Assembly (NCBI RefSeq): GCF_000292525.1
Contig: NZ_AEYF01000018.1
Location: 1-64,000 of the forward strand
Length of the DNA stretch: 64,000 bases
Direction: 5' to 3'
Source of the DNA: Rhizobium sp. CCGE 510
Lineage (GTDB): Bacteria; Pseudomonadota; Alphaproteobacteria; Rhizobiales; Rhizobiaceae
Part shown: one piece after another, positions 44,790 to 54,053 of the stretch
Layout: each line of letters starts with the position of its first letter
Position numbering within the stretch: position 1 is the stretch's first letter
The notes under the pieces: generated by a model
What the model was told of the DNA's origin: nothing
Seen by the model: the letters and a program-made list of their open reading frames with translations, nothing else
Database searches by the model: none
Position numbers and translations under genes: made by a program

Positions 44790-45689
44790 TCAGCCGGCGA
44801 GAATCCAGTTCAACACCCGGCGCCAGTCGATCATCCGGATCGGCGTGCCGTGATTTCCGGTCTCAAACAGCGTGAAGCGCGTCGGATATTTTGCCTTGTG
44901 CAGACTTTCGAACAGCGCCTGCTGGTCGCTGGCGGCATAGACGGGGTCGCGGCTGCCATGGGCGAACCAGAGCGGCAGCTTCGCCTTGTAGAAGGCGCTC
45001 CTGGTGAAATCGGGATCGGCGACGCCGCTCATAACAAGCATGCCTTTCAGCCGCTTGACGCTGTCACTGTTACGCGCAATGCCCCAGCAGACCTGGCTGC
45101 CCATCGAGGCGCAAGAAAGGATCACCGGCCGGCCGGGCGATTGGGCGCTGGCATAGCGGATGAGACCAGCGATTGCCGCAACGCCGTTGCTGTCGAAACC
45201 CCTGACCGTCGGTGAATAATAAACGCCGCCATTGCCGGCGACGAGGTTCTTCAGCCGGTTGAAATTGCCGCCGAAGCTGTAGTCGTTGGCGCCGAGCCGG
45301 CGGTCGCCGTCGCGGCCATGGATGAAAATCACCGTGAAGCCAGCATTCGCGGCCGGTCCCACCCTGGTGACATCGAGCTTGACACCATCAAGAGACAGGG
45401 TCTCGTCGACCTGGGCCTTGCGGATGCCGAGCGCCACATATTTCTGCTGCACTCGCTTTTGCGGGATCTGGTCGCGGCCGTTGATATCGCGCATCTCATC
45501 ATAATCGATGATCTCGAGGGCACCGTCATCGCCTGTCTCCAGCACGGCCTGCTTCGAAAACAGATCGTCTTTGAACGGCGGCAGCGCATCGGCCGCCCGC
45601 GCCGGCCCGACAGCAGACAGAATGGCCGCGGACAAGAAAAACGCCGCAATTGCGGTGATGATGGTGCAATGACTTGTGGACATTCGCAT
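44790..45689 (-). CDS. Secreted alpha/beta hydrolase
   Basis: A 299-residue exported hydrolase. Signal peptide to about residue 33 (hydrophobic ITAIAAFFLSAAILSAVG then PARAAD). Fold landmarks: FTVIFIHGRDGDRR (oxyanion strand), nucleophile Ser in SCASMGSQV, Asp in GSRDPVY and His in ETGNHGTPIR, a complete triad. Substrate unknown; esterase or peptidase activity is most likely. ATG 45689 with AGGA nine bases upstream; ATG 45683 is the alternative. It lies divergent from parE. Confidence 0.85.
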   Translation of the reverse strand: MRMSTSHCTIITAIAAFFLSAAILSAVGPARAADALPPFKDDLFSKQAVLETGDDGALEIIDYDEMRDINGRDQIPQKRVQQKYVALGIRKAQVDETLSLDGVKLDVTRVGPAANAGFTVIFIHGRDGDRRLGANDYSFGGNFNRLKNLVAGNGGVYYSPTVRGFDSNGVAAIAGLIRYASAQSPGRPVILSCASMGSQVCWGIARNSDSVKRLKGMLVMSGVADPDFTRSAFYKAKLPLWFAHGSRDPVYAASDQQALFESLHKAKYPTRFTLFETGNHGTPIRMIDWRRVLNWILAG

Positions 45690-45896
45690 TCGGATGGTTC
45701 CTGAGGCCTGCCGCCGCTTGCCATTCTGCGCCCGGCAACGCAAATCATTTGGGAAAAGCCCGCCAAGTCAGGCGGTGTCGCGTATAGAGGTGCTTTCTGG
45801 CAAAATCTGCCTGATTCGCAAACGTGGCATGAAATGCGGTGATTTTGGGTCGGCGGCGATGCTCGCCCAAGACAGGATGAAGATCTGAACGGATCC

Positions 45897-48011
45897 ATGG
45901 ACGATAGCAACGACCTCTTTTCCGGAATGCCCCTCTCTGAAAAACGCGAGGAGGCGCAGAAGCCTGCCGCTCCAGCCGAGCGGCCGCCGGTCACGGCTGC
46001 GCCCACCGCTGCTCCACCTGCTGCCGCAGCCCCGCCTGCTGCCGGAGCATCAGCCCGCCCGGCACCCGCTGCGTCGAACTCGGACGAATACGGCGCCTCG
46101 TCGATCCGCGTCCTCGAAGGCCTCGAGCCGGTGCGCATGCGACCGGGCATGTATATCGGCGGCACCGATGAAAAGGCACTGCATCACCTCTTTGCCGAAG
46201 TCATCGACAACGCCATGGACGAGGCGGTCGCCGGACATGCCAATTTCATCGAGGTCTATCTTGATCTCGAAGGATATCTGACGGTCTCCGATAACGGCCG
46301 CGGCATCCCGGTCGAGAACCATCCGCAGGTGCCCGGCAAGTCGACACTCGAAGTCATCATGACCAAGCTGCATGCCGGCGGCAAATTCGATGGCAAGGCC
46401 TACGAGACCTCAGGCGGCCTGCACGGCGTCGGCGTCTCGGTCGTCAACGCGCTCTCTGACGACCTCGAAGTCGAGGTGGCGCGCAACCGTAAGCTCTACC
46501 GCCAGCGCTTCTCCCGCGGCCTGCCGCAGGGTGGCCTCGAAGAGTTGGGCGACGTCCACAATCGCCGCGGCACCCGCGTGCGTTTCCATCCCGACCCCCA
46601 GATCTTTGGGGATCACATGAAGTTCGATGCCGCTCGCGTCTTTCGCATGGCGCGCTCGAAGGCCTATCTGTTCGGCGGCGTCGAGATCCGCTGGAGCTGC
46701 GAGGCCGGCGTTTTGCCCGAAGGGTCCGAGGTGCCTGACAAGGCCGTCTTCCACTTCCCCGGCGGCCTGAAGGACTATCTCCAGGCGACGATGGGCAAGG
46801 AGTTCACCGTCACCCGGGAGATCTTCGCCGGCAAGACCGAGAAGACCAGCGGCCATGGCTCGATGGAATGGGCGATCACCTGGTACGGCGGCGATCCGCA
46901 GGTTCATTCCTATTGCAACACCATCCCGACACCCGAAGGCGGCACGCACGAGGCGGGCCTGCGCATCGCGCTGACCAAGGGCCTGAAGGCCTATGCCGAG
47001 CTGACGCAGAACAAGCGCGCCGCGCAGATCACCACCGATGACGTGATGATCTCGGCTGTCGGCATGCTGTCGATCTTCATCCGGGAGCCGGAATTCGTCG
47101 GCCAGACCAAGGACAAGCTCGCAACCGTCGAGGCCCAGCGCATCGTCGAGAACGCGTTGCGCGATCCTTTCGACCATTACCTGGCGGACAATCCGAACGG
47201 TTCGGCCAAGCTGCTCGAATGGGTGATCGAGCGCGCCGAGGAGCGCCTGCGCCGCCGCAAGGAAAAGGAAGTCAACCGCAAGACGGCGGTACGCAAGCTG
47301 CGCCTGCCCGGCAAGCTCGCCGACTGCTCGCAGAATACCGCCGAGGGCGCCGAACTCTTCATCGTCGAGGGTGACTCGGCAGGTGGTTCGGCCAAGCAGG
47401 CGCGCAACCGCGCCAATCAGGCAATTCTGCCGCTGCGCGGCAAGATCCTCAACGTTGCCAGCGCCGGCCGTGAAAAACTCGGCGCCAACCAGCAGCTCGC
47501 CGATCTCATTCAGGCGCTCGGCTGCGGCACCCGCTCGAAATACCGCGACGAAGACCTGCGTTACGAGCGTATCATCGTCATGACCGATGCCGACGTCGAC
47601 GGCGCCCACATCGCCTCGCTGCTCATCACCTTCTTCTACCAGGAGATGCCTGAGCTGGTGCGCGGCGGCCATCTCTTCCTCGCAGTGCCGCCGCTCTACA
47701 AGATCACCCAAGGCTCGAAATCCGCCTATGCCCGCGACGACAATCATCGCGCCGAGCTGATGCAGACGGAATTCAAGGGCAAGGCCAAGGTCGAGATCAG
47801 CCGCTTCAAAGGCCTCGGCGAGATGATGCCCGCCCAGCTCAAGGAAACCACGATGGATCCGTCCAAGCGCACCCTGCTCAAGGTGCTGATCGACGAGGTG
47901 GATTTCGAGGGCACCCGCAGCGCCGTCGACGATCTGATGGGCACCAAGCCGGAAGCCCGCTTCCGCTTCATCCAGGATCGCGCCGCCTTCGCCGAAAACC
48001 TCGATATTTAA
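45897..48011 (+). CDS. parE: DNA topoisomerase IV subunit B
   Basis: A 704-residue type II topoisomerase ATPase subunit. After a Pro/Ala-rich N-terminal extension (about residues 20-60), absent in E. coli ParE, the GHKL domain has EVIDNAMDEAVAGHA (with the Mg-binding Asn), DNGRGIP and GGLHGVGVSVVNAL. The TOPRIM domain has VEGDSAGGSAKQA and MTDADVDGAHI. It is shorter than GyrB in the C-terminal part, which with overall similarity points to ParE. With ParC it decatenates daughter chromosomes. parC is not in the window. Confidence 0.95.
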   Translation: MDDSNDLFSGMPLSEKREEAQKPAAPAERPPVTAAPTAAPPAAAAPPAAGASARPAPAASNSDEYGASSIRVLEGLEPVRMRPGMYIGGTDEKALHHLFAEVIDNAMDEAVAGHANFIEVYLDLEGYLTVSDNGRGIPVENHPQVPGKSTLEVIMTKLHAGGKFDGKAYETSGGLHGVGVSVVNALSDDLEVEVARNRKLYRQRFSRGLPQGGLEELGDVHNRRGTRVRFHPDPQIFGDHMKFDAARVFRMARSKAYLFGGVEIRWSCEAGVLPEGSEVPDKAVFHFPGGLKDYLQATMGKEFTVTREIFAGKTEKTSGHGSMEWAITWYGGDPQVHSYCNTIPTPEGGTHEAGLRIALTKGLKAYAELTQNKRAAQITTDDVMISAVGMLSIFIREPEFVGQTKDKLATVEAQRIVENALRDPFDHYLADNPNGSAKLLEWVIERAEERLRRRKEKEVNRKTAVRKLRLPGKLADCSQNTAEGAELFIVEGDSAGGSAKQARNRANQAILPLRGKILNVASAGREKLGANQQLADLIQALGCGTRSKYRDEDLRYERIIVMTDADVDGAHIASLLITFFYQEMPELVRGGHLFLAVPPLYKITQGSKSAYARDDNHRAELMQTEFKGKAKVEISRFKGLGEMMPAQLKETTMDPSKRTLLKVLIDEVDFEGTRSAVDDLMGTKPEARFRFIQDRAAFAENLDI

Positions 48012-48098
48012 AACATATGCGAGCGGGATAGACGTGGTTCGGCACGGCGCATTTTAGCATCCGCGATTTCACGGAACTGACGAAGAACCGTAAAGATC

Positions 48099-48362
48099 AT
48101 GATGATGGATCTGGCCGATGCCACGGATGTGTCAGCCATCGCTTCGCTCGCCAAAACCGATCAGCGCGTCGTCCCCGCCCACAAGAGCCAAGTCCTTGAT
48201 CTGCGGGCAATCGGGCTCGTCCCCGACAATATCGAGGCCATGTCACTGGGCAAGGCCAAAGACGGCACCGACGTGCTCATTCTCGGTTCCGACAACAATT
48301 TCTCGACCGGCCAGAAGACGCAATTCTACGCCTTCAAGGTTGTCAGGCGTCCGCAGCAGTAA
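48099..48362 (+). pseudogene. Remnant of an esterase-like phytase-family gene (C-terminal part)
   Basis: An 87-codon frame reading KSQVLDLRAIGLVPDNIEAM, then GKAKDGTDVLILGSDNNFST and TQFYAFKV. This corresponds to the last strands of the PF13449 'esterase-like activity of phytase' family (NLEGM... and SDDNF... blocks near the C-terminus in full-length proteins of about 350-450 residues). No N-terminal part is found in the 90 bases between it and parE, so I read it as a truncated leftover. A short translated protein cannot be ruled out. The ATG has no clear binding site. Confidence 0.65.
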
Positions 48363-48477
48363 GACGCTCGGTCTGACGGCCGAATAGCGACGCTTTGTAT
48401 ACGCTTTCGGGGTGCGGACCTTGAAACCGCCGGGTCGATGGCCCATAACCAGAGGACAAGAAAAAGAAGAGGCGCGT

Positions 48478-49695
48478 GTGGGTGTGTTCGACCGTCAGAA
48501 AAGCAATCATGAACCGCGATGGCTCGGGTCGTCGGCGCCGACACGCACGCCGCTGATCCCCTCCATCTCGGCGGCCCGCTGGCTGCTTGTTCTGATCGTC
48601 GCGGCCGGCGTCTACTTTTTCTACGGCTTCCTCGTGCCGGTGCTGGCATCCCTGGTCATCGGCTTCGCCAGCTGGCCGCTCTACCGCAAGCTTCTTGCCC
48701 GCGTCGGCGGCAATACGACGATCGCCGCGACCATCGCCATCATCATGATCATCACTTTCCTGGTCATCCCGATCGGCCTTGCCGTCACCTATACGACGGG
48801 TGAAGTGCGCACTTGGGTTGCCTGGGCAATCCACGCCAATCGCGCCGGCGCCCCGACGCCGGCCTGGATTGTCGCGCTGCCCTTGGCGGGGACCTATCTC
48901 GATGAAGTCTGGACCAGATATATCGGCAGCCCGGGCGCCCTGGGCGAGGTCATCCAGGCGGTCAGCGGCGCCAATATCGGCAACATCTACCGGGCGGTGC
49001 TTGCCGCCGGCGGCGGCGCCTTCCACCTCCTGCTGACGCTGCTCTTCATGCTGATCGCGCTGTTCTTCGTCTATCGCGATGGTTTTTCATTCTCCAAGCA
49101 GATCGACATGCTCGGCGAACGCATCCTGCCGAACCGCTGGGAGCGCATTTCCCGTGTCGTGCCGGCGACGATCAGCTCGACCGTCATGGGTATGACCCTG
49201 ATTGCGATCGGCGAAGGCATCGTGCTCGGCCTTGCCTATTGGATTGCCGGTGTGCCGTCGCCGGTGACCCTCGGCGTGATCACAGGCGTGATGGCGCTGA
49301 TCCCAGGTGGTGCACCTCTCTCCTTCACGCTGGTGTCGATCTATCTGCTGGCAAGCGGCTCGCACGTGGCCGGCATCGGTCTCTTCGTCTGGGGGGCGGT
49401 CGAACTCTTCATCGTCGACAAGACGCTGCGGCCGAAGCTCGTCGGCGGCCCGATCAAGCTGCCCTTCCTGCCGACCTTCTTCGGCCTTGTCGGCGGCGTC
49501 AAGACGATGGGTTTCCTCGGCCTCTTCATCGGCCCTGTGTTGATGGCGCTGATCGTCGCCATCTGGCGCGAATGGATCCACGAGGCCCGCAACGCCGACA
49601 AGAGCGAGACGGGACCGCAGGTCCTGATCGACGAGCAAGCCCCGCCGGCAATCCCCGGATCGCCGAAAGCGATCCCCCGCGTTGCCGAAGGCTGA
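48478..49695 (+). CDS. AI-2E-family (PF01594) transporter-like permease
   Basis: A roughly 405-residue membrane protein of the AI-2E/PerM family. About eight helices: a pair near residues 30-75, one after TTIAATIAIIMIITFLVIPI, a long amphipathic central part, then the conserved C-terminal cluster VTLGVITGVMALIPGGAPLS and KLPFLPTFFGLVGGVKTMGF. The family includes the AI-2 exporter TqsA but also Na+/H+ antiporters; no specific substrate is claimed. Start is uncertain: GTG 48478 has GAGG at five bases, GTG 48412 or 48484 are options. Its last four codons start the 24-bp repeat array. Confidence 0.88.
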   Translation: MGVFDRQKSNHEPRWLGSSAPTRTPLIPSISAARWLLVLIVAAGVYFFYGFLVPVLASLVIGFASWPLYRKLLARVGGNTTIAATIAIIMIITFLVIPIGLAVTYTTGEVRTWVAWAIHANRAGAPTPAWIVALPLAGTYLDEVWTRYIGSPGALGEVIQAVSGANIGNIYRAVLAAGGGAFHLLLTLLFMLIALFFVYRDGFSFSKQIDMLGERILPNRWERISRVVPATISSTVMGMTLIAIGEGIVLGLAYWIAGVPSPVTLGVITGVMALIPGGAPLSFTLVSIYLLASGSHVAGIGLFVWGAVELFIVDKTLRPKLVGGPIKLPFLPTFFGLVGGVKTMGFLGLFIGPVLMALIVAIWREWIHEARNADKSETGPQVLIDEQAPPAIPGSPKAIPRVAEG

Positions 49696-49752
49696 AAAGG
49701 CCTTGTTGCCCAAGGCTGAAAAAGTTTTGTTGCCGAAGGCTGAACCGGCCTT
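49681..49752. repeat. Three tandem 24-bp repeats over the end of the AI-2E gene
   Basis: Units start at 49681, 49705 and 49729, each GTTGC(C)AAGGCTGA-type with small changes. The first unit encodes the last four residues Val-Ala-Glu-Gly and the stop TGA, so every unit carries the same in-frame stop. Slippage-type duplication is likely. Confidence 0.8.
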
Positions 49753-49761
49753 GGCAGCCCG

Positions 49762-50220
49762 TCATCCCAGCCGCTTTTCCATGAACAGGCTGAGCGGGTC
49801 CGGCAGATAGCTGCCGAAAGGCTCGATGTCCCCATATCCGTATTTGCGGTAGAGCGCGATCGCCTCGGGCTGGTAGATCCCGGTTTCCAGCCGGATAGCC
49901 GACAGCCGCTTTTCCCTGGCGATCGCTTCGAGCGCGTTCATCAGGCCGCTGGCAATCCTCAGTCCCCTCGCCTCGGGATCGACGAACATGCGCTTGATCT
50001 CCGCCGTGCCGTCGCCGGCCGCGACCAGCGCGCAACAGCCGACGATCGCATCACCGTTGCGCGCGACCAGGAAGCTTACCGAAGGCTTCTCCAGCAGGGA
50101 GAGGTCGACCAGATGGTTGCTCTCGGCGGGATAGAGCGACTGCGCATAGGCATCGGACAGATCGAGAAGGCGGATGACGCCGTCCTGACGCGGCGGCTCC
50201 AGGGCGATGGTGACGGACAT
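49762..50220 (-). CDS. GNAT-family N-acetyltransferase
   Basis: A 152-residue acetyltransferase. The acetyl-CoA-binding motif A is visible as AEIKRMFVDPEARGLRIASG (about residues 72-91), followed by ALEAIAREKRLSAIRLETGI and the C-terminal ALYRKYGYGDIEPFG typical of PhnO/ElaA-like GNAT proteins. Substrate unknown. AGAGG four to five bases before ATG 50220 fixes the start. Confidence 0.88.
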   Translation of the reverse strand: MSVTIALEPPRQDGVIRLLDLSDAYAQSLYPAESNHLVDLSLLEKPSVSFLVARNGDAIVGCCALVAAGDGTAEIKRMFVDPEARGLRIASGLMNALEAIAREKRLSAIRLETGIYQPEAIALYRKYGYGDIEPFGSYLPDPLSLFMEKRLG

Positions 50221-50346
50221 GCTGCCTCTTTCTGCTGCAGGGCACAACTTTTCCCGAGATGATCAAGAGTTAATGCTCTTGCCTTCATTCGGTTGGAATT
50301 GCGCCCTTAAAGACGATGACATGCTCAATAGCCAAGGAGGCAAAAT

Positions 50347-50757
50347 ATGCAAGCGGTGCTGATCGCGATGACCATTCTCGGTTGCGACGATTCCATCAGC
50401 CAGTGCAGCTATGTCGCGACGGTCGACAAACGCTGGGAGACGGTTGCCGCCTGCGATGCCGAAGCCGAGCGTCGGCTGAAAACCTATGCCAATGTCAGCT
50501 ATCCCTCGGTGATCGCAGTCTGCGAAGCGCCGAAAGCCGTCGCTGCCGCCGAACCGCCGAAGCCGGCGCCCGTGCCGACGGCTGTCCCCGAAGCGGCCGA
50601 ACAGCGCCCGCAGGGACTGCTTGGCTTTGCCGACGACATTGCCGGACAGGTCCGCGACCATCTGCCCACCGGCAGGAGCGTCAAGGACACGCTTTCCAAA
50701 CCGGTGCATTTCGTCTCCGCCAGCTATTCCTGGGTGGTGACGCGGCTGGCCGATTGA
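50347..50757 (+). CDS. Hypothetical secreted or membrane-associated protein with Cys pairs
   Basis: A 136-residue protein with AGGAGG seven bases before ATG 50347. The N-terminal part has Cys residues in LGCDDSISQCSYVA, VAACDAEAE and AVCEAP, the middle (about residues 73-95) is Pro/Ala-rich, and the end SKPVHFVSASYSWVV suggests membrane contact. The first helix MQAVLIAMTILGC is too short for a clear signal peptide. No family recognised; similar proteins occur in rhizobia as far as I recall. Confidence 0.7.
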   Translation: MQAVLIAMTILGCDDSISQCSYVATVDKRWETVAACDAEAERRLKTYANVSYPSVIAVCEAPKAVAAAEPPKPAPVPTAVPEAAEQRPQGLLGFADDIAGQVRDHLPTGRSVKDTLSKPVHFVSASYSWVVTRLAD

Positions 50758-50776
50758 GCAGAGCGTGGTCGCAAAC

Positions 50777-51069
50777 TCATTCAGTCGAAATGTCGTCGGG
50801 CCAAACCTGGGCGCCGTGGAGGATACGAAGGATCCGGATTCGGTCTTCCTGCACGACGTATGCGGCGATATAGGGCGTGCTTGGGATTACCAACTCCCGA
50901 GTGCCTGCGATCCGTCCCGGTCTTCCGCTTTCCGGGAATTCGACGAGGCGGGAACGGCGAAAACGATTTTCTGGTCGACATGAACTGCCGCCCTTGGATT
51001 CTCGATCTCAATGTAGGTGAATATATTGTCTCGGTCGGATAAGGCGTACCTGGCCCAGACAAGCCTCAC
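50777..51069 (-). pseudogene. RelE/ParE-type toxin gene with frameshift
   Basis: From GTG 51067-51069 the frame reads MRLVWARYALSDRDNIFTYI, a ParE-type toxin start, to about position 50960 and then leaves the family; the rest of the toxin (RLVEFPESGRPGR, then GTRELVIPSTPYIAAYVV and RILHGAQVWPDDI) continues in another frame to the stop at 50777. Restoring one base in the run at about 50955-50965 (where GTT-CCC should be GTT-TCC-C) rejoins the two. So one base has been lost. The start overlaps the antitoxin stop by GTGA, as in working pairs. Confidence 0.8.
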
Positions 51070-51374
51070 GATCCAGCTACCTGGCTCTTCCGCATTGCTG
51101 CCGCGCGTCTCTTCTCAAAGCCTGCCTCGACCTCAGCATCATCGACATCCGCTCGCGTGTCATTGAGAGCTTCAAGGACCCTTCCCCGAAACCATGCGTC
51201 ATAAGCGTCGCTGTTGCTGATAAGCTCGAGCGGCAGAGCCCCTTCATTCGCGGTGCGGGTCAATAAAATGCGAACGACATCCGAGACTGTCAGGCCCATA
51301 TCTTCCAGAACAGCCGTAGCGCGATCTTTGACGGCAGCATCTATGCGAGTTTGTACGAGCGCGTTTGATGCCAT
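51066..51374 (-). CDS. RelB/DinJ-family antitoxin
   Basis: A 102-residue antitoxin. The N-terminal ribbon-helix-helix is visible: ALVQTRIDAAVKDRATAVLE then MGLTVSDVVRILLTRT (residues about 5-45), the DinJ/RelB pattern. The C-terminal half, rich in Asp, Glu and Arg, would wrap the toxin. GGAG eight bases before ATG 51374. It is intact while the partner toxin gene is frameshifted, so it may now be orphan or act on related toxins elsewhere. It probably represses its own operon. Confidence 0.88.
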   Translation of the reverse strand: MASNALVQTRIDAAVKDRATAVLEDMGLTVSDVVRILLTRTANEGALPLELISNSDAYDAWFRGRVLEALNDTRADVDDAEVEAGFEKRRAAAMRKSQVAGS

Positions 51375-51493
51375 GCCGGGTCTCCTTGGATATGCTTCAA
51401 TGTAATGCAATTGAATGACATATTCCAGCCAGGATTAGTCTTATCCAGAGCAGGATGCCGAACAATGTGAGCGGTTCTTGATGGCGTCCTGTT

Positions 51494-52621
51494 CTACGCG
51501 GCCGCCAGCGCCGCATAGACGCGGGCCGATTGCCGCTGTTCGGTGACGCCAAGCTTTTCCACCATGTCGAGTAGCTCACCGATCGCGCCGTGCGCGTCGT
51601 GATGGCGGAATTTTTCGAGAAGACGGCCGCAGACATTGCCGAGCACGCTGCCCGGCGCCTTTCTCGCTGCTTCACGCCATAGAAGCGTCGCCTCGACGAA
51701 GATGACGCTGATGTCCCTGGGCAGACCAGCGGATTCGTAGAGCGCGCGCACCGCATGCATGCGCCCTGTTGCCAGGATCGACCTCACCCGGCGCTCGCCG
51801 CAGCCCGTCAATTCGACGATCGCGCCCGCAAAGAAATCCACCTTGCCGGCGCAGAGCGCATGCATCAGGAAGGACGGCGTCAGCCGGCCGTTGAGCCGCA
51901 GATGCTGGACGAGATCGGGTATCTCGCGCGGCGCGATGTCGCCGGCGATCGAAACGATGGCAGCCTCGGTCGCCTCGCGGCTGATGCGCTGGAGCCGCTG
52001 CAGGCCGATGGCCGCCTGTGCAAGAGGCAACCCGACCAGCGCATTGCTGACGTGCTGGGTGAGCAGCTGTCGGGCATCGGCGGGAAGATCGCTGCGGTCG
52101 AGAAGCAGGTTGCGGATGTCGCAGCAGTCGCCAAGCCGTTCGGCGATGCGTTTCAGGGATTGGCTGGAGATCGCCGCGCCATCGTTCTCAAGCAGGCAAA
52201 GCAGTTCTTCCTCGTCGCCGACCTCCGCAAGCGCTGCGCAAACCGGGCGCGTCACAAGCGCCCTCACCGCGATCAGCATGCGGGTGGCGCCGTTGCCGCG
52301 CGCGGCAAGATCGACGAGATCGGCGTCGCTCAACAGCGGTGAACAGGTCACCGCATGGCAGGCAACCTCCGGCTGGTCCTCGGCAAGCGAAAGGATCAGG
52401 CTGCGCGGCGCATCGGGCGACCAGGCGATCGCCTCGGCAAGTGCCAACCGCACACGCGGCGACGGATCGTCGAGCAGAAAGGTCATCGCCATCTCGGCTG
52501 CCGCCCGCTCCTCCACCGTCATCTCGGACTGAAGATAGGCTCGCCCGAGCGCGTTTGCGGCCCGGGCCCGGTCACCGGTCTTGGCCGTTTCGATCCAACG
52601 AAGGAAAGCTTCTACGATCAC
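51494..52621 (-). CDS. DUF2336 protein
   Basis: A 375-residue all-helical protein of DUF2336. The opening VIVEAFLRWIETAKTGDRAR, the repeated short helices (LLDDPSPRVRLALAEAIAWS) and GNGATRMLIAVRAL are typical; the pattern resembles HEAT-type repeats. Members often occur near cell-cycle or stress regulators in alphaproteobacteria; function is not known. The GTG at 52619-52621 has GGGG at seven bases and matches the usual family start; a TTG at 52666 is the alternative. Confidence 0.85.
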   Translation of the reverse strand: MIVEAFLRWIETAKTGDRARAANALGRAYLQSEMTVEERAAAEMAMTFLLDDPSPRVRLALAEAIAWSPDAPRSLILSLAEDQPEVACHAVTCSPLLSDADLVDLAARGNGATRMLIAVRALVTRPVCAALAEVGDEEELLCLLENDGAAISSQSLKRIAERLGDCCDIRNLLLDRSDLPADARQLLTQHVSNALVGLPLAQAAIGLQRLQRISREATEAAIVSIAGDIAPREIPDLVQHLRLNGRLTPSFLMHALCAGKVDFFAGAIVELTGCGERRVRSILATGRMHAVRALYESAGLPRDISVIFVEATLLWREAARKAPGSVLGNVCGRLLEKFRHHDAHGAIGELLDMVEKLGVTEQRQSARVYAALAAA

Positions 52622-52744
52622 ACGACGCCCCAGTACTTGAACGCGATTCCCGCGCGTTTCATTCAATGCTGCGACCGTAGCGACAAAAGGTTTAAGATTG
52701 GTTCACCATATTTCTTAAGTCTTTGTGCGCCTTGCGGGTTCGGC

Positions 52745-53356
52745 TCATCCCTGCTGTGGCTTCGGTCGGAACATTTCGAAGACCTCGCTGGCTTCGCTGT
52801 AGTCCATATAGCCCAGACGCGCGAGAGGCCGAGCGATCGACATGTCGAGGCGGCCATCCCTGACGATCGCCTCGTCGATGCGGATGCCGACCACCTCACC
52901 GAAGATGACGACGTTTTCGGACGGTGCGCCCGACAGCGTCTTAGGCTCGATGATCTCGGTGACCCTGCATTCGAGCACCGCGAAAGCTTCGCCGACATAG
53001 GGCGCGTCGATCAGTTCGGCCGGCTTCGGAGTCAGGCCGGCGAAATCGAATTCGCTGTTGCCGTAGGGCAGCGCCGCCGAGGAAAGGTTCATCTTCTCAG
53101 CGAGATTTCGGCTGACGAAATTGCAGGTGAAGACACCGGTCTCGGCCGCATTGCGCTGGCTGTCCTTGCGCCCGCTGGAGGAAAACATCACCAGTTTCGG
53201 CCGGTCGGAAACGGCATTGAAGAAGGAATAGGGGGCGAGATTGATCGAGCCGTCCCTGCCCTTGCTGCCGATCCAGCCGATCGGCCGCGGCGACACGATC
53301 GCCTTGAACGGATCGTGCGCCAGCCCATGCCGGTTGATGTCGGTGGTGTAAAACAT
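52745..53356 (-). CDS. Flavin reductase-like (FMN-binding) protein
   Basis: A 203-residue flavin-binding protein of the flavin reductase-like family (split-barrel, FMN). Signatures SPRPIGWIGSKG (residues 22-33) and NLAPYSFFNAVSDRPKLV (39-56) with the FMN phosphate contact, then VFTCNFV. Such proteins supply reduced flavin or act as FMN oxidoreductases. It starts at the last base of the nitroreductase stop (TGATG), so the two are translated together; a shared redox function is likely. Confidence 0.9.
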   Translation of the reverse strand: MFYTTDINRHGLAHDPFKAIVSPRPIGWIGSKGRDGSINLAPYSFFNAVSDRPKLVMFSSSGRKDSQRNAAETGVFTCNFVSRNLAEKMNLSSAALPYGNSEFDFAGLTPKPAELIDAPYVGEAFAVLECRVTEIIEPKTLSGAPSENVVIFGEVVGIRIDEAIVRDGRLDMSIARPLARLGYMDYSEASEVFEMFRPKPQQG

Positions 53357-53940
53357 CAGTCCTCTCCGCCGACCCAGGTCACCGTATCGGTAAGCTCCGG
53401 CCGCGGCCGTTCGATCGCCGGAAATGTCGTCGAGCCGATATGAATGAAACCCGCCACCTTTTCATCCGGGCCGACGCCGAGCAGAGGATAGGCACGTTCG
53501 TCATAGGCAAACCACTCGGTCAGCCAGTTGGCGACATAACCGCTGGCATTGGCGGCCAGGATGAGGTTGAGGCAAAGCGCGCCGGCAGACATCAACTGCT
53601 CCCATTCCGGGATCTTGATGTGCGGCCCCGCCTTGCTGACGACGGCAACGACCACGGGCGCGCGGGTGAAACGGGCGCGCTCGACCAGGATCATCTCTTC
53701 GGAAAGCTCGGGCTTCACCGCGAGTGCCAGCTTTAGAAGCTCCTCACCGAGACGCACGCGCTGCTCTCCGCGATAGACGATGAAGCGCCATGGCGCGATC
53801 TTGCCGTGATCGGGAACACGCGAGGCAAGGCGCAGGATTTCCTCGATCTCGGCCTTCTCGGGGCCTGGTTCGCACATCTGGAAAGCAGGGATGGAGCGAC
53901 GCACGGCGAGATAGTCGATCAGCTTGATATCGGATTTCAT
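53356..53940 (-). CDS. Nitroreductase-family oxidoreductase
   Basis: A 194-residue FMN-dependent nitroreductase. RRSIPAFQ near residues 14-21 and [17 protein letters not shown] near 39-55 are the FMN-contacting blocks of the YdjA-like small nitroreductases, and [19 protein letters not shown] near 112-130 fits the central helix. It probably reduces nitro compounds or quinones with NAD(P)H. Its stop overlaps the start of the flavin reductase gene. ATG 53940 chosen over a 33-base longer frame. Confidence 0.9.
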   Translation of the reverse strand: MKSDIKLIDYLAVRRSIPAFQMCEPGPEKAEIEEILRLASRVPDHGKIAPWRFIVYRGEQRVRLGEELLKLALAVKPELSEEMILVERARFTRAPVVVAVVSKAGPHIKIPEWEQLMSAGALCLNLILAANASGYVANWLTEWFAYDERAYPLLGVGPDEKVAGFIHIGSTTFPAIERPRPELTDTVTWVGGED

Positions 53941-54053
53941 GCGGGAGAAACTCTCATTTTTATGCTGCTGCAAAGGGCGGGTCTTGAATTTGCCATCGCG
54001 TTGGTCTTGAAGTGGCCTTTGCGATTTCAGAAGTCAATCGGTTCACGAAACAG

